From contig OZ038531.1 of NCBI GenBank assembly GCA_964036665.1, positions 15,624,168 through 15,688,167 of the forward strand: a stretch of DNA of 64,000 nucleotides, read 5' to 3'. This DNA comes from Gordius sp. MW1 (taxonomy: Eukaryota; Nematomorpha; Gordioida; Gordea; Gordiidae). A program made the position numbers and the translations under genes. Under the pieces are notes generated by a model. The model did no database searches, had not been told where the DNA came from, and was given only the letters and a program-made list of their open reading frames with translations. Positions 1 through 10,600 of the stretch are shown here, one piece after another; within the stretch, counting starts at the first letter, position 1; the number at the start of each line of letters is the position of its first letter.

Positions 1-860
1 AAGGGTTAAGCCCTTCTCCCAGATCCCCTGGTTACGCAATTGTTTCACCAGGGGCGTTTATTCACCATAAAACTACTACTACAACTACAAATATTTCATG
101 TATAAAACGAAAATTTTAAGGGAAGATAAGCGATGATAAAAATTGGGGCAGAATGCGTAAACGTGTAAACAGAGAGAAAAAAGAGGTCTTTCTCTTCATC
201 GCTTCTTCCTACTTGAGGAGCGTAGGCCGATATAACGTTGTATAGCCTTTCTCCCATCGCCATCTTAATAGCTAGGATTCGGTCGTTACATCGCTTGACA
301 TCAATAACTTTGTCCACCCATTTCTCAGCGACAAATATCCCTATACCAGATTTTCCATCCTTGTGCCCTTGCCAGTAGAATTTATTCCGCGCATCAGTGG
401 CTCCCATCATCCTAGCACCCTCTCCTTTCCACCTTGTCTCCTGTATGCAGCATATATCTATCCTTCTCCGATTAAGTGCTTCCACTACCTCGCCCGCTCT
501 TCCCGTCATGCTCCCTATGTTCCAGGTTGCAACCCTTAGCGTGTCGCCTTTACCGGCCTTCTCGAATATTTTCAAGTCGATGACCATCATAAGAAGGGAG
601 TCCTTGCGGGGTTCCCAAAACGATTTGGCCTGGATCCTCATCTTTCTTTTTGACGTAGGTCGCTGAGTTAACCCACGGGATACAGGGCTGTACCCCGCCC
701 ATTTGCTTTTGTATTCATAGGGGGTTGGAGCCGTTTTTACAGCCGGATGCCCTTCCTGACGCCAACCTCTTCGTCGGTTTGTACGACTCGCGAGGAGCGG
801 AGATCCTATTCTGACCCCAGATCACAGGGGTTTGAGTCGTTTTCCTTCAGAGGGTGAGTT
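1..860 (-). mobile_element. RTE-like LINE, 5' part (endonuclease), decayed
   Basis: On the minus strand, about 640 down to 180, the translation matches the start of an APE-type endonuclease as found in RTE/BovB-like LINEs and in host proteins labelled craniofacial development protein 2-like: 'RVATWNIGSMTGRAGEV', 'DICCIQETRWKGEG', 'KSGIGIFVAEKWVDKV' and 'NVISAYAPQVG' follow in the right order. This enzyme nicks target DNA for target-primed reverse transcription. The upstream part (about 660-860) is GC-richer and looks like the 5' leader. No endonuclease C-terminus or reverse transcriptase follows, because the homology fades near 180 and the window then ends. It is probably a truncated, inactive copy, related to the LINE at 58.6-62 kb but on the other strand. 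Confidence 0.75.
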
Positions 861-1053
861 CTAAAGGACGATCCTTTTGAAACCTTTCTATATAAACGAA
901 TCCAAGTATGGAAAGGTCTGAGGCCGTGGAACTTTAACGTTTTCAGCAAGCTTTCTAAGTAACACGGACCGCTTCACCTTTAGCCAGATGTTAGAATCTG
1001 TTGTTACTCCTGCACGACGAGGACGTAGGAGAGCGGATTTGCAGGGGCGGAGA

Positions 1054-1413
1054 GCCTACACTCCTATAGCTATTTTTAAAAAACTAGTGCAGATAGTCAA
1101 AAGGGATAAAGAGGGTGCCTTTAGTATTTGTTCTTACTATACAACACCCACACCACATACAATGTTGAAAAAGTTTCATATGCAAATAAATTAAAAAAAT
1201 AGGCAAAGGAAGAATATCAAATATTTACTAATTTGCAATATAATTGTTAGGCTATAGTGTGTTTTTTCTATAAATTAAAAACTAATGTGGAGCATAAAAA
1301 ATTTATTTATGAACTCTAAGCTGGTTTTACAACTTATATGTCTTAATCTATTTGCTTTAGCAGTATTGATTCTTTAAAAAGGGCAAAAATTCTGATTTCG
1401 GCTTCACCACAAA
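1054..1413 (+). repeat. Left arm of a 360-bp inverted repeat
   Basis: This 360-bp segment is the reverse complement of 5280-5639 with only about four differences by eye (about 99% identity). The similarity stops sharply on both sides: outer edge GCCTACACTCC, inner edge CACCACAAA. Arms this similar, facing each other across 3.87 kb, look like the terminal inverted repeats of a DNA transposon, or one inverted duplication. I see no matching target-site duplication just outside the arms. Confidence 0.85.
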
Positions 1414-1569
1414 GAACTTTATGAAATATTTCACCTGCTTTCCTATTGATTTTCATTGACAAGTGTAATTTTTGTGCAACTTAACGCGCATCTAGCTAAA
1501 TTAAAAATACCCTCCCTCCGTCTCATAATTTATTCACAAAATAAAGATTAGTTTGACAATAAATTTTTT

Positions 1570-1790
1570 TATTACTTAATGTGAAGGAAAATGAAATGCT
1601 GCGTCAAATATTTGATCTGGGTCCACCGGTCAATCGTTCCAACGCTCCCGGTAGTAACAAAATTACGAAAGAAGCTAAGCATAAAAGAGACTTAGAAATG
1701 GCGTCTTCTAATAAAGCTCGCACATTGTCGCTTCAAAAGGCACGAAGGTACAAGGATAACGCTATTCAGCTATGTGTAGAGGGAGAATGA
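1570..1790 (+). CDS. Unrecognised short coding-like segment
   Basis: A 69-codon open frame begins at an ATG at 1591 or slightly upstream and ends with TGA at 1788-1790. The protein is charged and lysine/arginine-rich ('MLRQIFDLGPPVNRSN', 'KEAKHKRDLEMASSNKART'). It has balanced base composition inside a very AT-rich neighbourhood, which is why I list it. I do not recognise a family. It lies just inside the left 360-bp inverted arm, and a similar GC-richer open stretch lies just inside the right arm (4890-5288), so both may be exons of one transposon-borne gene whose middle was replaced by later insertions. It could also be chance. Confidence 0.25.
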
Positions 1791-2259
1791 AAAAAATACT
1801 TGGAATTATATATATATATATATATATGCAATAACAATAATTAACGGCCTTATCTATTGCATTTGCTACGTGTATTTTAATGCAATTCGGTGTTATAGCA
1901 AGTTTGCCTGCTTTGTTTGTATGTCAATACTAGCCTCGGATTTCGCCATAGACTACTACCCTAAACTCGACGATTTATAATACATCGATTAAAAATAAAA
2001 CGATAAATCAATGTTATTATTAAATGTGTTGCAAATAAATTATATAATATCATCGTTCTTATTTATTAGAAAATATTAGTGCAGTTTTTGGGTTAGAGCC
2101 CCATGATTTTCAATTTATGTAATTTTTATATTGTATATTAAAAATATAAAAAAAATTGAATCTTACTTTTAGTATTTTATTATTTTTACGCTATTGTCAC
2201 TTTAAACTTTTAGGGAAAAAACATTTTTATCCAAAAAATAGTTACAAGCGCGTAGGGAA

Positions 2260-2305
2260 GGGGGGGGGGGGGGGGTTCGGGTTACGAACCCCCCCCCCCC
2301 CCCCC
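2260..2305. repeat. G16-loop-C17 homopolymer palindrome
   Basis: A run of 16 G (2260-2275), a 13-base loop that is itself nearly palindromic (TTCGGGTTACGAA) and a run of 17 C (2289-2305) form one long hairpin. It is probably the core of a small palindromic repeat, since GCGCGTAGG just upstream resembles the GGCGTAGCC termini of MITEs elsewhere in this window. Confidence 0.6.
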
Positions 2306-2805
2306 TCATTGACAAAAAATTCCCTTTTTTTTCAAATTATACGGAAAAAATATTAATAGAGTCTTGTGTGTGGTGCCCATATAGAAATAATATATTATCT
2401 TAATTAATTGGATATTTAATTATAGATAAAATCTACTAATTATAACATTATTTATAAAAACAATTTATGTCCCGAGTGCGTGTTTTCTAGTAAGAAAAAA
2501 TTTAATTTTTAATTATTTCTCTAAAAAACTATCTCAACCTCTAAATTAAACTAGGAAGATGCTGATACAAGCCAAATTTTAGCAGCGGGGCGAACTTGGG
2601 CTAATAATTTAATTTAAACGGTCCCGGGCAGGACAATTATTGGTTCTGGTGGGAGATTTAAGCCTAAAAGGCTAATGCAAGTGTTTAGTTATGGCCCTAA
2701 TTAGCGCAAACAGAAAAATTGGAAGGAGCTATTTGCAATTTGCGTCGCTTAAGATATTATTAATGCATTTTTTACCAAAGACCAATCATATATACTGAAA
2801 AAATG

Positions 2806-2875
2806 CTGGGGCTTCGCCCCCAGACCCCCGTTGGGAGCTCCGCCCCCAAACCCCCATCCTCTCGGGGGGCCCGTT
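2806..2875. repeat. GC-rich hairpin stutter GGGGCTTCGCCCC
   Basis: Repeats of the type GGGG-CTTCG-CCCC-AGACCCCC occur twice here. The same motif is amplified at 10465-10600 at the left end of the Helentron-like element, so this may be a terminal fragment of that family. Confidence 0.45.
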
Positions 2876-3364
2876 AAATTTTTTTAATAGTATTATGAAA
2901 TAAGTTTTTTTGAAACCCCCCCCCCCCCTTGAGGCAATCCTGGCTACGCCCTTGAATAGTTACTTTATAATCCATCTCTTGAGGAAATCCTAGTTACGCC
3001 TATGGCTTTGATAATAACTTAAAGGATTCAGTGTAAACCATAAAACTCAAATATGGTAATTCACAATCAAATTTTGTGCAATATTATTTGAAAAATTTAT
3101 CAAGAATGTTAAATTTTAATAAATTATTTTTTTAATGAGCCATAAGTTAAAAAATAAAAAACGGAGGTCATTACTAACGTGCGAAATGGTCACTCAGGTC
3201 AATGGTTTTATTAAATGATTATTTAGTAGTGTCTATCGACGTATAGCAAAAGCCTTAGATATAAAAATTCTACATTAATTACTATAAATTGTGTAATTTA
3301 AAAAAAAAATTAGGAATTTTTATTATCAAAATTTTATTAACCATAATTTAAATAATTTTAATTA

Positions 3365-4270
3365 GGGGAGACCGGGGCAAGTCGTAGCCCGGGGTTACTA
3401 TTATCATTGTAATTATTGTTCAGAATAATAGTGATATATAATTAAAATTTTAATCATATGTGTATTTTTTCATAAGGTATAAGTAAAAGAAATTTTGTTA
3501 ATAAAAAACGAAATTTAAAATTTTTATAAAGAAAAAACGATTTTTTCGGGGCTTTTAGTAGCCTTGACAAATTTTTTTGGCTGTATATTTTGGACTAATT
3601 TAAGTTCTGTCTTATAAAGGGATATTTTTTATATAAAAACCGTCTAATGATTAAATTTTTATTTGCAATATAACATGTTAAATTATTATTAATTGTTTAT
3701 AAAAACAGGACTCGGGGCTAGTCAGAGAGGGGCTAGTGCTAGCCATTTTTAATTGCATAGACTAATGTCAAAATTTAAAAAACAATAATTTTGTTTAATA
3801 ATAATTTATCTTAGCGTAATTTGGATTATTAATAGACTATTTAAATATTTTTTCCATTACAGAATTTGTCTTTTATGGGTACCTAAATCAATTGTCATCT
3901 AGACCCTTTTTATTTGTATTATGTGAAACATAACCATATTACATTTGTATTCTCTAGGTTTTTTTTATAATAAAACAATATTTTTATTGATTTGAGTTAG
4001 CATACACCAATAGGAAGTGAAAACGTAAGGAATAATCTATCCCCCAAAAGCGGCTGTGACTTGCCCCGGGCATTTTTTAAATTTTTAGGATCTTTGTTTT
4101 TTTTTAAATTTAATTTGTGAGAAAACTATTAATTTTTTCGATCCGAATTTTTTCCTATAGTAAAAATAGATTTTAAAATTACGTTCCAACAAAAAAAATG
4201 AAAAAATAATTTTTAGTTTTTTTTAAAACGCGATTTAATTTTTTATGGCTATTTAGTCCCCGGTCTCCCC
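3365..4270. mobile_element. TA-flanked MITE, terminal repeat GGGGAGACCGGGG
   Basis: The element starts GGGGAGACCGGGGCAAG and ends with the reverse complement CCCCGGTCTCCCC. It is flanked on both sides by TA (3363-3364 and 4271-4272), the duplication typical of Tc1/mariner-type transposition. It is 906 bp and AT-rich, with no open frame of note. Degenerate inner copies of the terminus occur (GACTTGCCCCGGGC near 4050). It is non-autonomous. It lies directly beside the LINE tail at 4276. Confidence 0.75.
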
Positions 4271-4272
4271 TA

Positions 4273-4875
4273 CATATGTTGGGAATGCTGCTTGAAGACT
4301 TTGAGCTATCAGATTCCATAGCTTTAAGGTTGGGGATTAGTTATAGCAGAGAATTCAGCTGTCAAAATTGTCTTACCGTTGTAGACGAATATGCTAGGCA
4401 CCCTCTACAGTGCCTAGCAAACAAATATAAATATGTTAGGCACACTAAAGCTTATTTATTAATTCAAGCTGCCCTTAAAAAGGCAAAAATCCTCTCAATA
4501 CTTGAGCCGTCAGATCCCTCTCTTGAAGGTAGGCTGCGCCCTGACGGCTCTTCTCTAGTCCCCTGGCAAAATGGCCTATCCCTCAAATAGGATTTTACTT
4601 GTATTGACCTTTTTGCCCCTTCCCATTTTAATTACGACCCTATCGCTACAGCAGAAGGGCGTAAAATTACAAAGTATTCTGCCCTTTTGGCATCCAATAT
4701 TTTTATCCCTGTGCTCCGGTTCCTTTGGCAAACAGGCAATGGGGTTTTTAAAGAAATCGGAAAACGCACCCCGAAATCTAAAATTTCTGCGTCCTTTTTA
4801 CTCAGGCAACAACTGGGGATTCTTATTGTACGATACAACTTTAAATCTTTTGCCGACTCATGGCCCATATAGCGA
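4273..4875 (+). pseudogene. LINE 3' fragment with REL endonuclease (C-terminal)
   Basis: The plus strand encodes the C-terminal part of a non-LTR retrotransposon protein with a restriction-enzyme-like endonuclease. A CCHC-type cluster ('CQNCLTVVDEYARHPLQC') is followed by 'GRLRPDGSSLVPW', the R-P-D motif of this nuclease. After one frame change near 4590 come 'FTCIDLFAPSHFN' and 'FIPVLRFLWQTGNGVFKEIGKRTPKSK', the usual tail. The closest relative in the window is the longer copy at 49.4-56.2 kb. It is a 5'-truncated, dead copy. Confidence 0.8.
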
Positions 4876-4889
4876 CGTCACCTAATTTA

Positions 4890-5288
4890 ACGGAAATATC
4901 GTACGCTTTGGTCGAGAGGCTAACAGCTCTTATTGAGAGGCGGCCTAGACGACTTAGAGTGGCTAAGATGTTTCTGTCTTGCTTTATGGGGGAAAAAAAT
5001 CATCAAGAAACTACTTTGGGTTGCGTTAAACGAAAACCACTGGGTGAAGTATCCCGAACCCAACGACGCTCTGGCCAAATTCCCCCCTAGCAAGCTTGAA
5101 GGGTATGGTGCGTTTCAATTTTATGGTCAACGACAAAATCAAATCGAAAAGACCGAACCGGAAGACGATCCTGAAAACGTTCTAAAATCCAGTGCGATTC
5201 GTACGTCCGAACAATGGACAGCGGTCAACAACCTAAATCCGACGACCGTGCTTAGAAGTCAACAATCGGGTCGGAGTAGTTTGTGGTG
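4890..5288 (+). CDS. Unrecognised coding-like segment inside right inverted arm
   Basis: This stretch is clearly GC-richer than its surroundings and keeps a frame open from 4933 to 5288 (118 codons: 'WLRCFCLALWGKKIIKKLLWVALNENHWVKYPEPND', 'KLEGYGAFQFYGQRQNQIEKTEPEDDPENV'). The second half is acidic and polar. I recognise no domain. It ends a few bases inside the right 360-bp arm. Together with the segment at 1570-1790 it is the best candidate for what remains of an original gene of the inverted-repeat unit. A second frame over 4860-5090 is arginine-rich and also open, so the frame choice is uncertain. Confidence 0.3.
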
Positions 5289-5639
5289 AAGCCGAAATCA
5301 GAATTTTTGCCCTTTTCAAAGAATCAATACTGCTAAAGCAAATAGATTAAGACATATAAGTTGTAAAACCAGCTTAGAGTTCATAAATAAATTTTTTATG
5401 CTCCACATTAGTTTTTAATTTATAGAAAAAACACACTATAGCCGAACAATTATATTGCAAATTAGTAAATATTTGATATTCTTCCTTTGCCTATTTTTTT
5501 AATTTATTTGCATATGAAACTTTTTCAACATTGTATGTGGTGTAGGTGTTGTATAGTAAGAACAAATACTAAAGGCACCCTCTTTATCCCTTTTAACTAT
5601 CTGCACTAGTTTTTTAAAAATAGCTATAGGAGTGTAGGC
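5280..5639 (-). repeat. Right arm of the 360-bp inverted repeat
   Basis: Near-perfect reverse complement of 1054-1413, ending at GGAGTGTAGGC. The sequence beyond 5640 does not match the sequence left of 1054. Confidence 0.85.
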
Positions 5640-6178
5640 CAGGATGTAAATAAGATTGGAATCTTTGTATTTAACCAATATGTCTTTATTTTTGTATTTC
5701 GCTTATTATGTAACTTTGTTTCGTGAAAATAAACTTTTTAACCAAAAAAAAAAATTAAGGGTGCAAGAACAATTTTATTTAGTTCTAAATAATATTAATA
5801 GAGGTAGTAGGGTGAATAAAAACTAATTGAAAGACTATGCCTAGTAAAATAGGCGAAATCTGCTGAACGTTAGAAAGTTTCCTACTTATTTAATATTTTA
5901 TGTTATCCAAAAAAGTGTTAAGGCTCACGTGATTTGAAATTAAGGGTTGTATAGTAGGCAAAAGCTTGGAATTAATTTAGCAAATTATTCAATTTAATTT
6001 AGTTCTTATGTATCGGCAAAAAATGATCTTATAAAAAATAAGATGCAAAATACGCTTAACATTATATGAGATATGCCTTTGACATAATAACACCAAATGT
6101 GCTTTAAATAAAAAGTTTTAAATTTGCGAGAATACCTGTTAGTTTTATATTAAAGAGTAGTTAATAAATTGCGGGTTT
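5640..6178. other. AT-rich stretch, no gene seen
   Basis: No supported open frame, RNA gene or terminal repeat. There is one A10 tract near 5745. Confidence 0.6.
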
Positions 6179-6656
6179 TTGATAATAATCAGAAGATAAT
6201 AATAACCCATTTCAGGAGTGCCGCAGTTAAATTAATAATATCCTCTAATTAGCGCCATCTATAGAGAATTTTAATTGGAGACTAATTTGAACTATATATA
6301 TCCCTATCTTTCTTAGCATGTGATTTGAAAATGATAACAGACATAGAGGATACTGTTAAGGGATACGAAGGAGAAGGACTGGGAAAAGGAATGGATATAC
6401 TAACACAACATAACCGACTCTAATCACCTTTTATTACTAAAATAGGGCGACAAAACAAAAACCAAACGAAAATGTTGAGATTGGGAATCTTTATTTACTA
6501 GAGAGAGGTTTCGAAGTGATACAAAAATAGAAAAGTGAGTAAAAACGTGTATATCCAACGTATATAATACATACCAATTAACGATAATTAGATTGACAAC
6601 ACAACGGTAAACAACATATCCCCTGAGGCACTTCGCGCTCCAATTACCTCTCTACA

Positions 6657-9600
6657 GTTCCCCCATTTTCACAGACAAAATCCTTAAGGAATGCTGGCGG
6701 TTTTCGACTACGCTGCGGTATCTAGGTTCTTCTCTAGGCGTTCCTGACTGGTTTTGCATTTGTTCCCTAATAGCACTTGTTCCCGTTTCCCTTTCTGATG
6801 AGATCCTTTGTGGCCACCCGTTCTCTTGTCCCAGTGTGGTCCAGTCCAAGATTTTTCGTTTCCTTATTTGATCCACGTGTCGGTGGTGTTTTCTTCCCTG
6901 TGCCCATACATCGTAGGACCGACTACCATGCTTGGATTTTATCGTGCCTTCTACCCACTTGCTTGGACCCAGAAACATGCGCACCCAAACCAAGTCTCCT
7001 ACGTTGAACGTCCGCGGGTTCCCGGTCTCTACCCATTGTTGTGGTACGGTTTCCCTCAAAACCTCCCATTCGGTTCGCATCCTTCTTTTCAACATCATCT
7101 CTGCCGGGCTTTTATTGGTTGCGGGGTGTTTTGTAGATCTGTAGTTTTCCAAAAATCTACTCAGCCCTACTTCCGACTCGTTCCTAACGATGGCTTCTTT
7201 AATTAATCGTACGTCTCTTTCTGCCAACCCGTTCGACGCCGGATGGTAAGGAGCTGTCCATCGTTGATTAATTCCCCTCGACTTGCAAAAGTTCTGTAAC
7301 TCCTGCCCTTTGAATTGTGGGCCGTTATCTGATATTAACCAAGGTGGATTTCCAAATCTAGCGAACGTTTCGGCCAGTTTTTTTATAACGGTTGTCGCCG
7401 TGGTGTCTTCTAATTTAAACACCTCTACCCATTTCGAGCTATTGTCCACCATCACGAGGTATGACTTACCCTTGAGAGGACCCATGATATCGACATGTAC
7501 TTGAACCCATGGTTTATGGCTAGGTTGACACTCTATCAATGGTGCCCTCTTCGCCGCCGCAGCCGTGTAATTGCAACTCCGGCACCCTTTCGCTACGCTC
7601 AATAAGTCATCGTCAAGAGTCGGCCACCATATATACTGCCGCGCCACTTCTTGCATTCGCTTGATACCTACGTGGCCTCTATGTAGACTTTGGAGTACCA
7701 CTCCTCGTAACTTCGCCGGAATTAATATTCGTCCCCCTTTGTAATATATTATGCTTTTGGCTTCATGTAACTTTGGCAGATGTTTTTCGTGGGTGCGTCT
7801 TAGCCCACACGTGACCATTGTATTTTGTTTACCCCTAATCCACTCTTTTAATTGCCGCAGCCCCGGATCCTCCAAGGTGTGTTGTTTTACCACATCCAAT
7901 GATATAAACGGATTCATCGAGTCCTCTGGTATTTCCTCGCTAACCTGATACGCGTGTTCGTTCGGATTTCTAGACAAGAAATCTGCCGCGTTTTCGGTTC
8001 CCTTGTTGTATTCGAACTTGGTCGTATAGCCTGATACCATGAGCACTCACCTGGTTAGGCGTGGTGACCATTGTTCCTTGCCCCTTTTGCTCTGATCGAA
8101 TATATATATAAGCGGTCTATGATCCGTCATGATAGTAACGCTTCGTCCTTGTACATATTCGTTAACTTTTTTAGTCCATACACCACCGCAAGGGCCTCTC
8201 GTTCGATCGTCGAATACCGGCTTTCGCTATCGTTTAATGCTCTTGACGCATAGGCCACCACTCTCCAATTCTCTCCTGGTGCTCGTTGCTGTAAGATGGC
8301 CCCTAACCCCGTACCCGAGGCGTCTACGACCAGGCCGGTCTCCCACTCTCCATTGAAGTACGCCAGAACGGGGGCTTTCGTAAGCGCGGACTTGATAGCT
8401 TCAAATGCTCCTTGCTGTTCTTCACCCCAGTGGTACATCACGTTCTTCTTCATGAGTTTCTGAATCGGGTGTATGATTTTGGCGTAGTCCTTAATGAACT
8501 TTGAAAAGTATGTTGTTAACCCAAGGAAGGACCTTATTTCGTTTTTGTTATTTAAGTTTTTCCACTGCTTGACTAATTCGGCTTTATTGTCGTTGATTCG
8601 AATCCCCTTGTTACTTATTACGTATCCCAGAAAGGTTACTTCCTTCGCCCACAAGATACTCTTGACAATGTTGGGCACGAACCCCCACTTTTGTAACGTT
8701 TCTAGTACCTTGAGTAACCTCTCGTTGTGAATTTCTTCCGTCTCCCCTGCAATTAAGATATCGTCGATGTAAACCGCAACCCCTTCCATGCCTCCTAATA
8801 TTTGGTCCATTGTCTTTTGAAAAATGGCCGCGGCACAATTTAAACCGAACGGCATCCGGTTAACTTTAAATTGGCCCTTGTGCGTCGAGATAGTCAATCG
8901 TTGGCTCGTCTCTGGCCCTAATTCGAGCTGTAGGTACGCTTTCGTAAGGTCCAGCTTCGTAAAATAGCACGCATTATCAAGTTTGTTTAACAAGTCGTCG
9001 ATTTTGGGTAACGGGTACAACAACCCTTGCGCGTATTTATTTATCGTAAACCGGTAGTCTATACATAATCGCAGAGTTCCATCGCTTTTTTTCACGGGTA
9101 CCACTGGGCTGGCCCATCTTGAGAAATCGATTGGTTCAATCACCCCGTCCTTGACCCATTTATCCAGCTCTTCTTCTACTTCTTTCTTCCACGCCATCGG
9201 CACCCTTCGTGCGGGGATAAATACGGGATCTATGCCCTCTTTTAACGGTACTTCCACCGTTATTCCCTTGACTGCTTTCGGGAATTCGTTTAGCTGACCG
9301 CCCCATTGTTTCATCACGTGCTGGATCGCGGACCTGGTATCCTTCGGTCTTTCTACGTAATTGACCGCGAACCGTTCCGCCGCAGCTCTAGAGTTCCAAC
9401 GTATTTGACGCCGGATTTCGGGCTCAAATTCTTTTATCCAATCGATCCCGCACAGCGGCGGCCCCGCTACGTCTGCTATTAATAACGACAGCTGTTTCCT
9501 CGTGTTACCCATTCGTACATCGGCTTGTACCTTGGCTACGATCTTTATTTCCTCGTGGCCATACGCGTACACTGTCGGGACGGGCTCCTTGTTGCGTGGG

Positions 9601-10331
9601 ATCTCCTTCGCCCATCTTCGCGCCGGTATTATCGATACCGTGGCGCCGGTATCGAAGATGCATTGGAATAATTCGTTATTAATAAATATATCTATAGTTA
9701 ACACATCTAAAGCATGTTTTAACCTGAGAATTCGGACCGGCCTAAGCCACGCTTCTTGTCCCGCCACTACGCTCCACGCTTCTTCGGACCCGTCTTGCAA
9801 AGTGCTTAGCCCCCCGTTTATCGTCTCGGCCGTTAACGCTAGCTCGCGTAGGCGGTCCCATTTGATGTCATTTTCTGCCAACAGTCTCGTCTGTAAGTTT
9901 CTATCGCGCAATCCTATAATGAATTGGTCGACGATTCTGTTCTGCAATTCTTCGTTTCCGAAGTTGCAGCTGTTAGCTCCTGCCTTGAGTCTATTAGTAT
10001 ACGTGTCTATCGACTCTCCCTGGTTTTGTCGGACCTTTGAAAATTCATATCTCTTTGCCCTCGCGCATGAATTCCTTTGGAATAATTTTTTAAATCGATT
10101 TTTAGCTTCCTCGTATGTAATTCCTGTCAACTCTTGAGGTCTATAATCCTCTAGTATTAATTGGAATGCCTCCCCATCAAGGCTGGTTATTAATAGAGCT
10201 GCTTTTTGCTCATCTGTATCCGTCTTATTGCTCCTTAGGAACAGCTCGAATTGCGTTATAAAAGCGTCGATGTTAGCCGTTGTTTTATATTTCTGCATTA
10301 CCGCGTAGGTTCCACGACTCGCAGCGCCAAC
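6657..10331 (-). mobile_element. Gypsy copy A internal region, nearly whole
   Basis: Ty3/Gypsy fossil on the minus strand. Parts in element order: gag-like region without an obvious zinc knuckle (about 10.3-9.8 kb); retropepsin-type protease with 'FDTGATVSIIPARRW' (about 9.65); reverse transcriptase with 'VYIDDILIAG' (about 9.2-8.7); RNase H (about 8.4-8.05); integrase with H2C2 finger, 'VHVDIMGPL' and 'LISDNGPQF' (about 7.8-6.9); then a basic tail. A primer-binding-site-like TGGCGC lies just inside the 5' LTR, and a polypurine tract (GGGGGAAC) abuts the 3' LTR. No envelope gene is seen. It looks nearly whole, with about one break at most. The LTRs and the sister copy are so alike that it is young. 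Confidence 0.9.
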
Positions 10332-10464
10332 TGTTGAGATTGGGAATCTTTATTTACTAGAGAGAGGTTTCGAAGTGATACAAAAATAGAAAAGTGAGTA
10401 AAAACGTGTATATCCAACGTATATAATACATACCAATTAACGAAATACGCCCTTCGGGCGTAAC

Positions 10465-10600
10465 TGGGGGCTTCGCCCCCAGACCCCCTTGGGGGCTTCG
10501 CCCCCAAACCCCCTGCTGGGGGCTCCGCCCCCAGTCCCCCGTTGGGGGCTCTGCCCCCAAACCCCCATCTCCTGGGGGCTCCGCCCCCAGACCCCCGGAG
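10465..10600. repeat. Tandem GGGGGCTCCGCCCCC hairpin repeats
   Basis: About five units of roughly 27-35 bp, each a perfect GC hairpin (GGGGGCTTCGCCCCC or GGGGGCTCCGCCCCC) followed by AGACCCCC or AAACCCCC. They lie near the left terminus of the Helentron-like element. Confidence 0.8.

Noticed and set aside
1054-5639. Reading the 360-bp inverted unit as a Polinton/Maverick
   Set aside because: Polintons have long inverted ends, but here there is no 6-bp duplication, no polymerase, integrase or capsid-like frame, and the unit is only 4.6 kb.
6777-10137. Plus-strand open frames up to 211 codons (and the matching set at 14.5-17.9 kb)
   Set aside because: They run antisense to the Gypsy coding regions and are shadows of them.
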